A stretch of DNA of 64,000 bases from Gluconobacter thailandicus F149-1 = NBRC 100600 (GCF_000964465.1 NZ_BANH01000024.1:173749-237748); one strand, 5' to 3'; positions 46,444-55,707 are shown, numbered from the stretch's first letter. Program-made: numbers and translations. The notes: a model not told the origin generated them from the sequence alone.

Positions 46444-46974
46444 TCAGGCACCCCTGTCATAATGATCCCGTAGAAACACCGTCAGATCATTGGCTGGCCA
46501 GTTATGCGGAATCTGCTTCAGCATGTCGCCGATGAAGCCCCGATGATAGGTCGCATGATTGACAACGTGGAGGATGATTTCTTCCCGGGTCATTATCCCA
46601 GCCTGCCCGTCAATGAAGGCAAAAGAAATTTTTTCCTTCAGATCATCAGTGCTCCAGCCAGCACAGGCTTTCATGTACCACTGGTGCAGTTCCTGCGTCG
46701 CCCACCACCAGTCTTTAAGATCCAGCGTCTGGTCGGCCTGCCGTGAACGATAACTATGCTCCGTCCCCTGAAGATGGTGGCAGAACATGTCATCCACGAC
46801 ATGCACATGGCCAAGCGTCTGCAGAATAGTGCCGAACGTTGTCTGGCGAGGCTTCACAATCTCCTCGCGTGGAAGCTGCAGAAGTGCCTCATATGTCAGC
46901 CTGTCGGCCCAGGCGCGATACTGGAGAAACATGCCAGTTGTTCGCAGATGATCCGGAAGAGACAGCCCAGACAT
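46444..46974 (-). CDS. DinB family protein
   Basis: 176 residues forming the DinB four-helix bundle. The metal-site His residues are in LGHVHVVDDMF and the late HVVNHATYHRG. DinB proteins are damage-inducible in Bacillus, and the superfamily includes thiol-dependent enzymes such as bacillithiol transferase; the role here is unknown. It is convergent with the SelW-like gene. Confidence 0.88.
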   Translation of the reverse strand: MSGLSLPDHLRTTGMFLQYRAWADRLTYEALLQLPREEIVKPRQTTFGTILQTLGHVHVVDDMFCHHLQGTEHSYRSRQADQTLDLKDWWWATQELHQWYMKACAGWSTDDLKEKISFAFIDGQAGIMTREEIILHVVNHATYHRGFIGDMLKQIPHNWPANDLTVFLRDHYDRGA

Positions 46975-47185
46975 AAAGTGACCTCATGACATTATCTGCC
47001 CTGACCATGAGATAATTTCGAACAAGGAACAACACGCCACTCTCTACCGGTGAGGTGAGAAACGTACCGATATATACCCTACCTAAATATCAGAACATAT
47101 TAACCGTCTTTATGATATATCCGAGAACACTCCCTCCATGAAATGATCTGTCATCCCCTACGTTTCAGCCTGCGGAGATCCAGTC

Positions 47186-48241
47186 ATGACCGCAACCTGC
47201 GCCAGCCTTTCTCCGACATCCGTCGATCTTCCGCGGAACTGCACATTCGAGCCCGCAGACTGGCAGATCCTTGCCAAATCCTGGTATCCGGTTGCGCTAT
47301 CCCGCGATCTGGGAGACAGCCCAATGGGCGTGACCCTGCTGGATGCTCCGCTGGTGGTGTATCGAGCGGATGGGGATATTGTCATTGCGGATGATCTCTG
47401 TCCGCATCGCGGTGTTCCCCTGAGCATGGGCAATGGCAACGGCAAGACAATTGCCTGTGCCTATCACGGTTTTCGTTTCGGACAGGATGGCCGCTGCGTG
47501 CGGGTTCCAGCTCATCCGGACAGCAAAATTCCGCCCAAACTTCACCTGCGAACCTATCCGGTTATCGAACGGTTCGGCCTGATCTGGACGTGTCTGCGGC
47601 CAGAAGGAGATGTGAACCTGCCGCCCATGCCACATTGGGATGATCCGGCGTTCCAGCAGATCACGTGCCCCTGGATCGACATCAAGGGCTTTGCAGGCCG
47701 CCAGGTCGAGGGCTTCATTGACGTGGCGCATTTCGCCTTCGTCCATACCGAGACGTTTGCTGATCCTGAGAATCCGATTGTTCTGGCCTATTCTCCCAAG
47801 CTGACCGAAACGGGTTTCGAGGCTGAATACCGCAGCAACGTTTCCAATTTCCCTCATGGTCTTCTTGGCGTTGAAGAGTATGCGGGCTTCGAGTGGCTAC
47901 GGCATTTCCGGGTCTTTCTGCCATTTACGGCAACGCTGGAAATCCACTTTCCGAACAACGGCAGGCTCGTCATCATGAACGCCGCCTCCCCGGTTTCTGC
48001 CCGCGTAACACGAATGTTCGCACCAATCTGCCGGAACTTTGATACGACCGGGTCAGTGGAAGATGTTTACGAGTTCAATCGGCGTGTCTTCGAAGAAGAT
48101 CGACAGATTGTAGAAGCACAGAAGCCAGAAAACCTGCCGCTCGACCCGACCCTTGAAGCCCACGTGATGGCGGATCGAAGCTCCATTGCCTATCGTCGCG
48201 GCCTGCGCGGGATGGGTCTGAGCCACTTCTTCACGGCCTGA
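47186..48241 (+). CDS. Rieske [2Fe-2S] aromatic ring oxygenase, orphan
   Basis: 351 residues. The N-terminal Rieske domain has CPHRGVPLS and CAYHGFRFG (Cys-His and Cys-His ligands). The catalytic domain has GFIDVAHFAFVH, matching the Fe(II)-binding His/His region of vanillate demethylase-like oxygenases. No ferredoxin reductase is encoded beside it. Substrate unknown. The gene is isolated: a 211-nt AT-rich gap precedes it and a bidirectional terminator follows. Confidence 0.92.
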   Translation: MTATCASLSPTSVDLPRNCTFEPADWQILAKSWYPVALSRDLGDSPMGVTLLDAPLVVYRADGDIVIADDLCPHRGVPLSMGNGNGKTIACAYHGFRFGQDGRCVRVPAHPDSKIPPKLHLRTYPVIERFGLIWTCLRPEGDVNLPPMPHWDDPAFQQITCPWIDIKGFAGRQVEGFIDVAHFAFVHTETFADPENPIVLAYSPKLTETGFEAEYRSNVSNFPHGLLGVEEYAGFEWLRHFRVFLPFTATLEIHFPNNGRLVIMNAASPVSARVTRMFAPICRNFDTTGSVEDVYEFNRRVFEEDRQIVEAQKPENLPLDPTLEAHVMADRSSIAYRRGLRGMGLSHFFTA

Positions 48242-48242
48242 A

Positions 48243-48283
48243 CAAAAAAAGAGGCGCCCCGGTTCAGGGACGCCTCTTCTTTA
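48243..48283. terminator. Bidirectional intrinsic terminator
   Basis: Stem AAGAGGCG / CGCCTCTT with inner CCC/GGG pairs. A run of seven A at 48244-48250 becomes a T-run on the minus strand, and TTCTTT follows on plus. It ends the Rieske gene and the WD40 gene. Confidence 0.85.
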
Positions 48284-48308
48284 CAACTCTGCATAACAAA
48301 CGGACTGA

Positions 48309-49349
48309 TCAGCTTTTTGCGGACAGGTCCACAACACCGACTGTTCCATCTTCCGTACCGAAAACGATCGCGCCACCCTGCGGGGTGAAGCTGATGCCCG
48401 TCACCTTGCCACGCTTGCTTTTCTGCCCTGAGCAAAGGGGAAGCACGCGCTGGTCTCCACCACCGATTTCGGCGAGCAGAACGGTGCCATCTTCATACCC
48501 GCCGGCAATGATGTCTTCCTTGGGGTTCGGGCAGACCGCACTGACGAACAGGCCCGGCAGACGTGCCAGTTCGGACGGTGCCTTGCCCATCGGGCCACCA
48601 CCGAAAAACGGCCACAGCACAATCGCATCCGCGCCAGCCGTCGCCAGCCAGCGGCCATTGCGCGTGAACGCCATGGATCGCACCTGCTTCGGATAGCCGC
48701 TCATACGCATGTTATGCCCATCAGCCAGACGCCAGCCATGCAGATCATTTTCCTGCATGGACGTCACAAGCGCCTCCCCACCCGGATGGATGGCAATTCC
48801 GATATGGCTGCCCTTCCATTCGAAGGGGCGCACTGTGTCGATCTTCGCCTGCACGAACCAGACCGACGCACCGTTGTAGTGCGAGGCTGCGACCCGCTTG
48901 CCCTTGGCATCAAAAACGATACCCGTCACGGACGACGGATGATCCAGCGTCTTGAGCGTCGCCTTGCCTTCAGCCGCACGGACTTCCAGCTCACGCCCTG
49001 TCGAGAAAGCGAGGTGCGTGGTGGATGTGGCGATGCAGTCGACCCAGCGCCGCCCTTCCCGCAGAACTTCGGACCGCCCATCGGCGTAAGTCCGAACCAG
49101 CTTGCCATCTTCACCGCCCGTCAGAAATGCATCCGGCAGGCAGTCCTGTGACAGGCAGAGCGCCCCCTCATGAACCTGCAGGACCGTCCATGATCCCAGC
49201 GTGGTCATCTGATCGCGCGGGATGAGAATGATCTCGCCATCCGCAGTCGCTGCCGCGAATGTTTTGCCGTCACGCGACGACGCGACACCAACGATGGGGC
49301 TTTCGAAACGGCGCTCGGCGCCGCGATCTTCAATGATTTCCCGTGTCAT
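48309..49349 (-). CDS. WD40 repeat protein
   Basis: 346 residues, no signal peptide, with about six to seven degenerate WD40 blades (for example MAFTRNGRWLATAGADAIVLW and AVCPNPKEDIIAGGYEDGTVLLAEI). It probably serves as a protein-interaction propeller in the cytosol. It starts in an ATGA overlap with the COG0523 GTPase gene, and WD40 genes beside COG0523 genes are known in Alphaproteobacteria, so a joint role in metal handling is inferred. Confidence 0.85.
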   Translation of the reverse strand: MTREIIEDRGAERRFESPIVGVASSRDGKTFAAATADGEIILIPRDQMTTLGSWTVLQVHEGALCLSQDCLPDAFLTGGEDGKLVRTYADGRSEVLREGRRWVDCIATSTTHLAFSTGRELEVRAAEGKATLKTLDHPSSVTGIVFDAKGKRVAASHYNGASVWFVQAKIDTVRPFEWKGSHIGIAIHPGGEALVTSMQENDLHGWRLADGHNMRMSGYPKQVRSMAFTRNGRWLATAGADAIVLWPFFGGGPMGKAPSELARLPGLFVSAVCPNPKEDIIAGGYEDGTVLLAEIGGGDQRVLPLCSGQKSKRGKVTGISFTPQGGAIVFGTEDGTVGVVDLSAKS

Positions 49350-50332
49350 TCCGCGATGCAGCTTTCAAAGCCGCGGCGAAGCTGCGGACGGTTCAGATCA
49401 CGGCCAATGAAGACCAGACGGGAATCCCGGCTTTCACCTTCACGGAACGGGCCGATGAAATCCCCATCCGCCATCATGTGCACGGCCTGAAAAGCAAAGC
49501 GCTGATCTTCACCCTTGAAATTCAGAATGCCCTTGGAGCGCAGAATATCGCCGCCTTTCTCCTGAAGAAGGGCCCCAATCCATGCCTGGAAACGGCGCTG
49601 GTCGATCGGTTCTTTCACCGAGAGGGAAATGCTGACGATGCCCTCTTCGTGGGAATGGTGATCGTTCTCCAGAAAGTCAGGCATTGTGGAGAGCGCGCGC
49701 TGAAGATCAAAGCCACCGCGATCCAGAATATCCGTCAGCTTGACGCCACCGTGCTGGGCTTCATGGATCTCGGCAACAGCATTGATCTGACGGATACGGG
49801 CAACGATTTCCTTACGGCGTTCTTCATCCGCAAGATCGATCTTGTTCAGAACAATTACATCCGCAAAGGCGAGCTGGCTGACAGCCTCGGGGCTTTCGTC
49901 CAGCGTCTGCATGACGTTGAAGGCATCCACAACCGTCACAACGGCATCCAGACGGGCCTTCTCACGGATATTCTCATCCACAAAGAAAGTCTGTGCGACA
50001 GGGGCCGGATCAGCAAGGCCGGTCGTCTCGACGATGATCCCGTCAAAACGGCCACGACGACGCAACAGGCCACCGAGAATGCGGATCAGATCGCCGCGTA
50101 CGGTGCAGCAGATGCAGCCGTTGTTCATTTCGAACACTTCCTCGTCGGCATCCACCACGAGGTCATTGTCCACGCCAAGCTCGCCAAATTCATTGACGAC
50201 CACAGCATATTTGCGGCCGTGCTCGGCGGTCAGGATATGATTGAGCAGGGTGGTTTTTCCGGCTCCGAGAAAGCCTGTCAGAACGGTAACGGGAACGGTT
50301 CCGGTGCGTGCCGGGTCACTGGTGCTGGACAT
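49346..50332 (-). CDS. COG0523/CobW-like metallochaperone GTPase
   Basis: 328 residues. P-loop TGFLGAGKTTLLNHIL, the metal motif GCICCT (CxCC), the switch region ETTGLADPAP and the NKID base motif are present. The C-terminal CobW_C domain ends at VFIGRDLN. The charged His segment ENDHHSHEE may bind metal. COG0523 proteins deliver Zn, Co or other metals, often under Zur control; no clear Zur box is seen. Coupled to the WD40 gene by ATGA. Confidence 0.93.
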   Translation of the reverse strand: MSSTSDPARTGTVPVTVLTGFLGAGKTTLLNHILTAEHGRKYAVVVNEFGELGVDNDLVVDADEEVFEMNNGCICCTVRGDLIRILGGLLRRRGRFDGIIVETTGLADPAPVAQTFFVDENIREKARLDAVVTVVDAFNVMQTLDESPEAVSQLAFADVIVLNKIDLADEERRKEIVARIRQINAVAEIHEAQHGGVKLTDILDRGGFDLQRALSTMPDFLENDHHSHEEGIVSISLSVKEPIDQRRFQAWIGALLQEKGGDILRSKGILNFKGEDQRFAFQAVHMMADGDFIGPFREGESRDSRLVFIGRDLNRPQLRRGFESCIAE

Positions 50333-50353
50333 GAAGGGCCTCCGTAATCTGGG

Positions 50354-51652
50354 TTACGATATAGGCCTCTGCGGGCGGACTTGAAAGCCGTTGCGGAACG
50401 CCAGTCCAAACCCCAGCAACAGAAAGCCCCATCCCCCAAGTGGAAGGTTCAGGAAATCCGAGGCCGAAGCGATAGGCCATTCCTGAATAAACACGGCCGC
50501 GAAAAGACCTATGGCAATCGCAGAACCCTGTCGTCCCGGCCAGAGGGCCTTGAGCCAGCAAGCGACCATAAGGATGAACAGAATCAAGCCGGGAATGCCC
50601 GCATTCACAAGCGCCTGAAGATAATGATTGTGCGGATGCTGGACGCACAGATCCGTCCAGCCCCCCGGCGGATACTCCATAGAAAGCCATGGCACACCAT
50701 GAAACGTAGAGGGGTCCGCACAATGGTGGCGATAAGCGTCGTAACCCTGTCCGAGCAGCGGATGCTCCTGCGCCATGACGACAGCATGGGTGTAGATTTC
50801 CCCATAGGGAGACTGGCTGAAATGCGTCAGTTGCTGGCGGGCCAGCACAACGAGATGGGAAAAGCTGCCCGGTGAAACCATGCTGGCGGCAAAGACCAGA
50901 AGCGGCATCAGAGCAGCGGCCACAAGTGCGGCCGGCCGCATGGGGCGATAGTGCAACGCACAGACGCCGATCCCGAACAGAGACAGCGCGAAAGGCATTC
51001 TTTGCCCCGCAAGAACCATGATCGTGACAGCCAGAATCGTTGCAGCGCACAGGCCCAGCGTCCGCGACAGGCGCGTCTTCCAGCCTTCGATCAGGGTGCA
51101 TCCCAGCATCAGCATGGGCAGGATCAGACGGGAGAGCGGAGCAGCAGCGCGCGGATGCGTGTAAGGACCGGTCAGGGTGCCGTCATGGAAGCGGGGAACA
51201 CCGAACAGATTATAGCCGATTGTCGCCTGCAACAGCATCTGAACAGCAATATAGAGACCGCATCCACAAGTGACCCAGAGCGTTCGCCGACGCCATACCT
51301 CATCACGCAGCACCCAACATCCCAGAGCCGCCGCCGCGAGCGGAAAGCGGATGGCAGCCAGGGACTGCCCCAGCGCTCCATGCCCCGGTGAGACCCAGAG
51401 CGTGCAGAGAACCTGCCAGCTCCACCAGCAGAATGTGGCGACAACCCAGGGCTCCCGCGCCCAGGACCATTGCCTGTTTCTGGCGGAATGAACCAGCAGA
51501 AGAACTGCCAGACAGTCCATATCCGCTTCTGCAAGCCCCCGAAGATGCGTGAGGGTCAGCGGCAAAATCACGGCAAGCCACTGGCCGAGGCGGGTAAGGG
51601 TCAAAGAAGACTGGCGCATAGACAGTCTGGATGGCGGGTTTCGACTTTCCAT
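50354..51652 (-). CDS. O-antigen ligase-like membrane protein (WaaL family)
   Basis: 432 residues with ten or more predicted helices. The large periplasmic loop holds HPLLGQGYDAYRHHC and QHPHNHYLQALVNAGIPGLILF, the Wzy_C/O-antigen ligase signature with the essential His. It would join or polymerise glycans on undecaprenyl carriers at the periplasmic face. Start at MESRNPPSRL (51652) with a GGGGTGG-type site; a later ATG at 51619 is possible. It lies close to the divergent aldo/keto reductase gene. Confidence 0.85.
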   Translation of the reverse strand: MESRNPPSRLSMRQSSLTLTRLGQWLAVILPLTLTHLRGLAEADMDCLAVLLLVHSARNRQWSWAREPWVVATFCWWSWQVLCTLWVSPGHGALGQSLAAIRFPLAAAALGCWVLRDEVWRRRTLWVTCGCGLYIAVQMLLQATIGYNLFGVPRFHDGTLTGPYTHPRAAAPLSRLILPMLMLGCTLIEGWKTRLSRTLGLCAATILAVTIMVLAGQRMPFALSLFGIGVCALHYRPMRPAALVAAALMPLLVFAASMVSPGSFSHLVVLARQQLTHFSQSPYGEIYTHAVVMAQEHPLLGQGYDAYRHHCADPSTFHGVPWLSMEYPPGGWTDLCVQHPHNHYLQALVNAGIPGLILFILMVACWLKALWPGRQGSAIAIGLFAAVFIQEWPIASASDFLNLPLGGWGFLLLGFGLAFRNGFQVRPQRPIS

Positions 51653-51711
51653 GCAACCACCCCGGCAGGTATGCGCTGTTTCGAAACAGTCCATTTCCCA
51701 TGGAGACAGAC

Positions 51712-52710
51712 ATGTCCACCGACACCATTCTCATTCCAGGCATTGATACGCCCGTATCCCGCGTCGCTCTTGGTACCTGGGCCATCGGCGGCTGGATGTG
51801 GGGCGGCCCTGACGATGAAAACGGCGTCCGCACCATTCATGCTGCCCTTGATGATGGCATCAACCTGATTGATACCGCTCCGGTTTACGGCTTTGGACAT
51901 TCCGAAGAAGTTGTGGGTCGCGCGCTGGCGGAAAAGCCGCACAAGGCCTTCGTGGCCACAAAGCTTGGCCTGAACTGGACGGACGACAAGCCGGAAGACC
52001 GGAAGGTTTTTCGTGACTCCCGCCCCGCCCGTATCCGGCAGGAAGTTGAAGCCTCCCTGCGCCGCCTGCGCGTTGAAACGATTGATCTTGAGCAGATCCA
52101 CTGGCCGGATGCCAAGACACCAATCGACGAAAGCGCACGCGAGCTTCAGAAGCTGCATCAGGAAGGCAAGATCCGTGCCCTTGGCGTCAGTAACTTCTCG
52201 CCGGAGCAGATGGATATTTTCCGAGAAGTCGCACCTCTCGCCACGATCCAGCCGCCGCTAAACCTGTTCGAGCGCACCTGTGAAAAGGACGTTCTGCCGT
52301 ACGCGAAGAAGAATGATGCGGTTGTTCTGGCGTATGGCTCACTGTGTCGTGGCCTGCTGTCCGGCAAGATGAGCAAGGATACGACATTCCCGAAGGATGA
52401 TCTGCGGTCGGGCGATCCGAAGTTCCAGAAGCCGAAGTTCGAGAGCTATCTGGCCGCCGTCGAGGACTTCAAGAAGCTGGCTGCCAAGCGGAACAAGTCC
52501 GTTCTCGCCTTTGCTGTCCGCTGGGTACTGGATCAGGGACCGGTCATTGCTCTCTGGGGCGCACGCAAGCCAGAGCAGGTCTCAGGCGTACGAGACGTAT
52601 TTGGCTGGTCTCTGACGGATGAAGAAAAGAAGGCCGTAGATGAAATTCTGGCGCATCATGTGCCGGAGGCCATCGACCCAACCTTTATGGGGCCGCCAAA
52701 CCGCGACTGA
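51712..52710 (+). CDS. Aldo/keto reductase (AKR11B-like)
   Basis: 332 residues, NAD(P)H-dependent TIM-barrel reductase. Tetrad positions are visible: Asp and Tyr in NLIDTAPVYGFGHSE, Lys in VATKLGLNW and His in LEQIHWPDA. SNFSPEQ and the late ALWGARKPEQVSGV cofactor region are conserved. As I remember it, the sequence closely resembles the Gluconobacter oxydans enzyme AKR11B4, which reduces L-glyceraldehyde and related aldehydes. GGAG precedes the ATG. The 3' end overlaps the convergent glycosyltransferase by 26 bases. Confidence 0.95.
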   Translation: MSTDTILIPGIDTPVSRVALGTWAIGGWMWGGPDDENGVRTIHAALDDGINLIDTAPVYGFGHSEEVVGRALAEKPHKAFVATKLGLNWTDDKPEDRKVFRDSRPARIRQEVEASLRRLRVETIDLEQIHWPDAKTPIDESARELQKLHQEGKIRALGVSNFSPEQMDIFREVAPLATIQPPLNLFERTCEKDVLPYAKKNDAVVLAYGSLCRGLLSGKMSKDTTFPKDDLRSGDPKFQKPKFESYLAAVEDFKKLAAKRNKSVLAFAVRWVLDQGPVIALWGARKPEQVSGVRDVFGWSLTDEEKKAVDEILAHHVPEAIDPTFMGPPNRD

Positions 52711-53767
52711 AACTGACGGCCTGTTGGCGCAGTTCCAGAAGCTGCGCCCTTGCCTGTTCCAGACCGAACCGAGCCGCTCTTTCACGGCCTTTCTGCCCCA
52801 GCTCGGATCGTAAAGCCGCCTGGTCCATCAGGCGGCATAGAGCACCCTCCAACGCTCCCGGTTTGTCAGGAGACGCCAAGAGGGCTGCATTTCCCACAAC
52901 ATCTGGTAATGCCCCGACGGGAGAAACGATTACCGCCGCTCCACATGCCATGGCTTCCAGAGCCGTCATCCCGAAAGGCTCCGGCCATCGGCTTGGAACA
53001 ACAACAATGGCAGCCTCAGCCATAGCCTCCAGAATGCGGGCATGGGGCTGATAGCCTGTCATCAACACTCCGGCCTCTTCTGCTTTAGGGCGAAGCCAGG
53101 CAAGAAAGGGCGTTTCGGGAGATGCGGGGCCAAACCTGTCTGCCCCCATAATAGTCGCTGTCCATCCGGGGTAACGGGAACCAATCGCGCTCCAGGCCCT
53201 GACAAAAGCATCTGCACCTTTATCGGCAACAACACGCCCGGCGAAGAGGACGTTCTGTTGCCGTGGATGCTCTTCAGGAACCTCTTCAATATTCATGCAA
53301 TTTGGCTGGATGGCGACGGACACAGGCCCACACCCTTCCGCGAACCGCTGCGCCACCCAGCGTGACACCCCGCAGACCAGCAGTCTATTCGCCAGGCGCT
53401 GTCGCTGTGCTGGCGTTTTCGCACCGCGCATGGAACAGGGATCATTATGCAGGATCAGACGGACGGGCGCGAAACGGGACAGAAACAGCGCAAGATCCGG
53501 GCGATTATGGACTTCTATAAGATCAGGCTTGAAGTCTCGCGCCGCAGACAGACAGGCAATGCCGTATTTCAGACGCTGGGGGAAAGGCCAGCCCGAAATC
53601 TCAAGGGGAACGAAATGCCCGCCCGGCAAAGGGCGATCAGTTATTGCTTTCCCAGTGATCCTGTCTTCGGGCCGGGCCAGCCGGCTGACAAGCAGAGCAA
53701 TCGCACCAGCATGCCCTTCTGCGTAAGCCTCACGCGGTGGCAAAACCGTCAGTACACGCAATGACAC
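52685..53767 (-). CDS. Glycosyltransferase family 4 protein
   Basis: 360 residues with a two-Rossmann GT-B fold. The C-terminal donor site is VVPSRWPEPFGMTALEAMACGAAVI (E-x7-E type) and VLFAGRVVADKGADAFVRAW starts the second domain. Retaining transfer onto a lipid-linked or LPS glycan is likely. The frame is open from a TTG at 53791, but the GTG at 53767, with GGGAGAAGGG upstream, is preferred. Its neighbour across the aldo/keto reductase is an O-antigen ligase-like gene. Confidence 0.9.
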   Translation of the reverse strand: MSLRVLTVLPPREAYAEGHAGAIALLVSRLARPEDRITGKAITDRPLPGGHFVPLEISGWPFPQRLKYGIACLSAARDFKPDLIEVHNRPDLALFLSRFAPVRLILHNDPCSMRGAKTPAQRQRLANRLLVCGVSRWVAQRFAEGCGPVSVAIQPNCMNIEEVPEEHPRQQNVLFAGRVVADKGADAFVRAWSAIGSRYPGWTATIMGADRFGPASPETPFLAWLRPKAEEAGVLMTGYQPHARILEAMAEAAIVVVPSRWPEPFGMTALEAMACGAAVIVSPVGALPDVVGNAALLASPDKPGALEGALCRLMDQAALRSELGQKGRERAARFGLEQARAQLLELRQQAVSFSRGLAAP

Positions 53768-53859
53768 CGCTTCACGCCCTTCTCCCGTCAACCCTCAGCC
53801 ATCGGGCCAAAAACGGAAAATGCTTAACAGGCCTGGCAGAAAAAACGAAAGTCTCTGCC

Positions 53860-54045
53860 TCAGGACGAGCGCTGATGCTTCTGCTCTTCCTCAATCCGCT
53901 GACGACGAACGACTTTGCGCGTCTCACGCAGAAGGCGATATTTTTCCAGGGCCGACATTTCGCTCCGGTCAGATCTCCGGGAGACAGGCGGACGACCAGC
54001 GACAGAACTGGAAGCTGTTTTTCCGGCGTTCACAAGAGAGGCCAT
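53860..54045 (-). CDS. Small basic hypothetical protein (putative)
   Basis: A 61-codon ORF with GGGAAAG seven bases before its ATG. The product is rich in Ser, Arg and Lys, with a likely helical second half (MSALEKYRLLRETRKVVRRQ). No family recognised. It lies 92 nt upstream of the GT4 gene on the same strand and could be its first operon partner or a chance ORF. Confidence 0.4.
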   Translation of the reverse strand: MASLVNAGKTASSSVAGRPPVSRRSDRSEMSALEKYRLLRETRKVVRRQRIEEEQKHQRSS

Positions 54046-54182
54046 TATCTTTCCCTAGCGTCTTAGAAAGAGAATCAAGACATAATATGTAATACAATGC
54101 GAACTACTGGTATCCGAAGAATATCAACAGGACAACCACTAAACGCAAGATACGTACGGGGGGTTTCTGCCCTTGAGTTCAG

Positions 54183-54203
54183 CGCATGTATCGCGCACAT
54201 GCG
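54183..54203 (+). other. Hairpin in the mtnA leader
   Basis: A perfect 7-bp inverted repeat (CGCATGT / ACATGCG) with a 7-nt loop, 60 nt before the mtnA start. No known SAM riboswitch consensus was recognised around it. Its role is unknown. Confidence 0.35.
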
Positions 54204-54262
54204 GTAAACACCTTATTTCTGTTCCGTGCCCTGCCTGCCGGAGCGCCTCCCAGGAGCATCCC

Positions 54263-55357
54263 ATGAAGATCAATGGCATCGCCTACCGTAGCGTCTGGCG
54301 CCCATCTGACGACGCGAAGAGCATTCGTATTTTCGACCAGACCCGCTTTCCCTGGGAAGTAGAAGTCCTCGAGCTTCGGGATATGGGCGCTGTCGCCCAC
54401 GCGATCCGCAGCATGCAGGTCCGTGGTGCGCCTCTGATTGGTGCCGTTGCGGCCTATGGACTGGTTTTTGCCCTGCAGGATGACGCCTCCGATGCTGCGC
54501 TGGAGAAGGCTGCGGCTGACCTGATCGAAACCCGTCCGACTGCCATCAATCTCCGTTGGGCGATCGAGCGCATGGTGAAGCATCTGCGCTCTCTTCCGCC
54601 GGAACGCCGCATTGACGCCGGGTACGTGGAAGCAGATGCGATCTGTGATGAAGACGTGCAGGTCAACGAAGCCATCGGTCGTCACGGTCTGGAACTGATC
54701 CGCGAAATCTGGGAACGCAAGGGCCGTCAGGGCCGCGTGAACCTGCTGACGCATTGCAACGCCGGCTGGATTGCGACCGTGGACTGGGGCACTGCCCTGG
54801 CCCCGATCTACATGGCACATGACGAGGGCATTCCGGTACATGTCTGGGTGGACGAAACCCGCCCCCGTAATCAGGGCAGCCTGCTGACGGCCTGGGAACT
54901 GGGCAGCCATGGCGTGGCACACACGGTCATCGCGGACAATGCTGGCGGTCACTACATGCAGGCTGGCGACGTAGACATGGTCATCGTCGGCACGGATCGT
55001 GTCACGGCACAGGGTGACGTCGCCAACAAGATCGGCACCTATCTCAAGGCACTCGCCGCCAAGGACAACAACGTCCCGTTCTGGGTGGCACTCCCATCCT
55101 CGACGATCGACTGGCGCGTGCGCGACGGCGTGAAGGAAATCCCGATCGAAGAGCGCAGCCAGAACGAGGTTCTGTTCATGACGGGCCTCACGGAGAGCGG
55201 TGATCCGGGACGTGTTCGCATTGCACCGAAGAACAGCCCGGCGGCCAATCCGGCTTTTGACGTAACACCAGCGCGTCTGGTGACGGGCCTGATTACTGAG
55301 CGTGGCCGGTGTGATGCTTCCGAGGAAGGGTTGAAGGCTTTGTTCCCGGAAAGCTGA
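54263..55357 (+). CDS. mtnA: S-methyl-5-thioribose-1-phosphate isomerase
   Basis: Isomerises methylthioribose-1-phosphate to methylthioribulose-1-phosphate in methionine salvage. 364 residues. Conserved blocks are MQVRGAPLIGAVAAYG, the catalytic Cys of LTHCNAGWIAT and Asp of VGTDRVTAQGDVANKIGTY. AGGAG precedes the ATG at 54263; the frame is open from 54173. No other mtn gene is nearby. A 12-bp inverted repeat lies 9 nt after the stop. Confidence 0.95.
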   Translation: MKINGIAYRSVWRPSDDAKSIRIFDQTRFPWEVEVLELRDMGAVAHAIRSMQVRGAPLIGAVAAYGLVFALQDDASDAALEKAAADLIETRPTAINLRWAIERMVKHLRSLPPERRIDAGYVEADAICDEDVQVNEAIGRHGLELIREIWERKGRQGRVNLLTHCNAGWIATVDWGTALAPIYMAHDEGIPVHVWVDETRPRNQGSLLTAWELGSHGVAHTVIADNAGGHYMQAGDVDMVIVGTDRVTAQGDVANKIGTYLKALAAKDNNVPFWVALPSSTIDWRVRDGVKEIPIEERSQNEVLFMTGLTESGDPGRVRIAPKNSPAANPAFDVTPARLVTGLITERGRCDASEEGLKALFPES

Positions 55358-55366
55358 TCAGACGAC

Positions 55367-55404
55367 GTATAGCCATTCCAATTCTTAAAAACGAATGGCT
55401 ATAC
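55367..55404. repeat. Perfect 12-bp inverted repeat after mtnA
   Basis: GTATAGCCATTC (55367-55378) and its exact complement (55393-55404) flank an A/T-rich 14-nt loop. It is positioned like a terminator but has no T-run after it. It may be a factor-dependent terminator, an mRNA-stabilising hairpin or a remnant repeat. Confidence 0.6.
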
Positions 55405-55512
55405 CCGCCTCAAAATTACAGCCTGAAAATCCATTTTTATTCACCAACCATAAGCCCGTTCTTCTATATTCTCCCAAAATTTCAATACCCTATTCTAAAA
55501 TTCCATCAGCCC

Positions 55513-55707
55513 TTAATAATAAACACCACTCTTTCGAGGAGGACTGAGAAGCATGTTGCTCGGTCTTCCAGCCTGCACATCCGGGTTATTTCCTGGCATC
55601 TGGCGACTGTGGTATCGGCCGAATTGTTCGCTGGTGAATGTCTGACACCCTGCCAGAGACATCAATAGAGAAATCATGAATAGGCGAGATGCGAACTTAT
55701 AAGTCAT
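55513..55707 (-). CDS. Small lipoprotein
   Basis: 64 residues: a signal peptide with lipobox LAGC (Cys about residue 21), then a short polar mature part ending SPPRKSGVYY. GAGG directly upstream of the ATG at 55707 supports translation. The DNA around it is more A/T-rich than its neighbours. No family recognised; probably an outer-membrane-anchored small lipoprotein. Confidence 0.65.
   Translation of the reverse strand: MTYKFASRLFMISLLMSLAGCQTFTSEQFGRYHSRQMPGNNPDVQAGRPSNMLLSPPRKSGVYY

Noticed and set aside
49343..50347. 334-codon plus-strand ORF
   Set aside because: Antisense to the COG0523 GTPase, which has all its motifs.
50344..50358. CGTAA-TCTGGG-TTACG dyad before the COG0523 gene as a Zur box
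   Set aside because: Short arms, includes the stop codon of the upstream ligase-like gene, and does not match the longer A/T-rich Zur consensus; probably chance.
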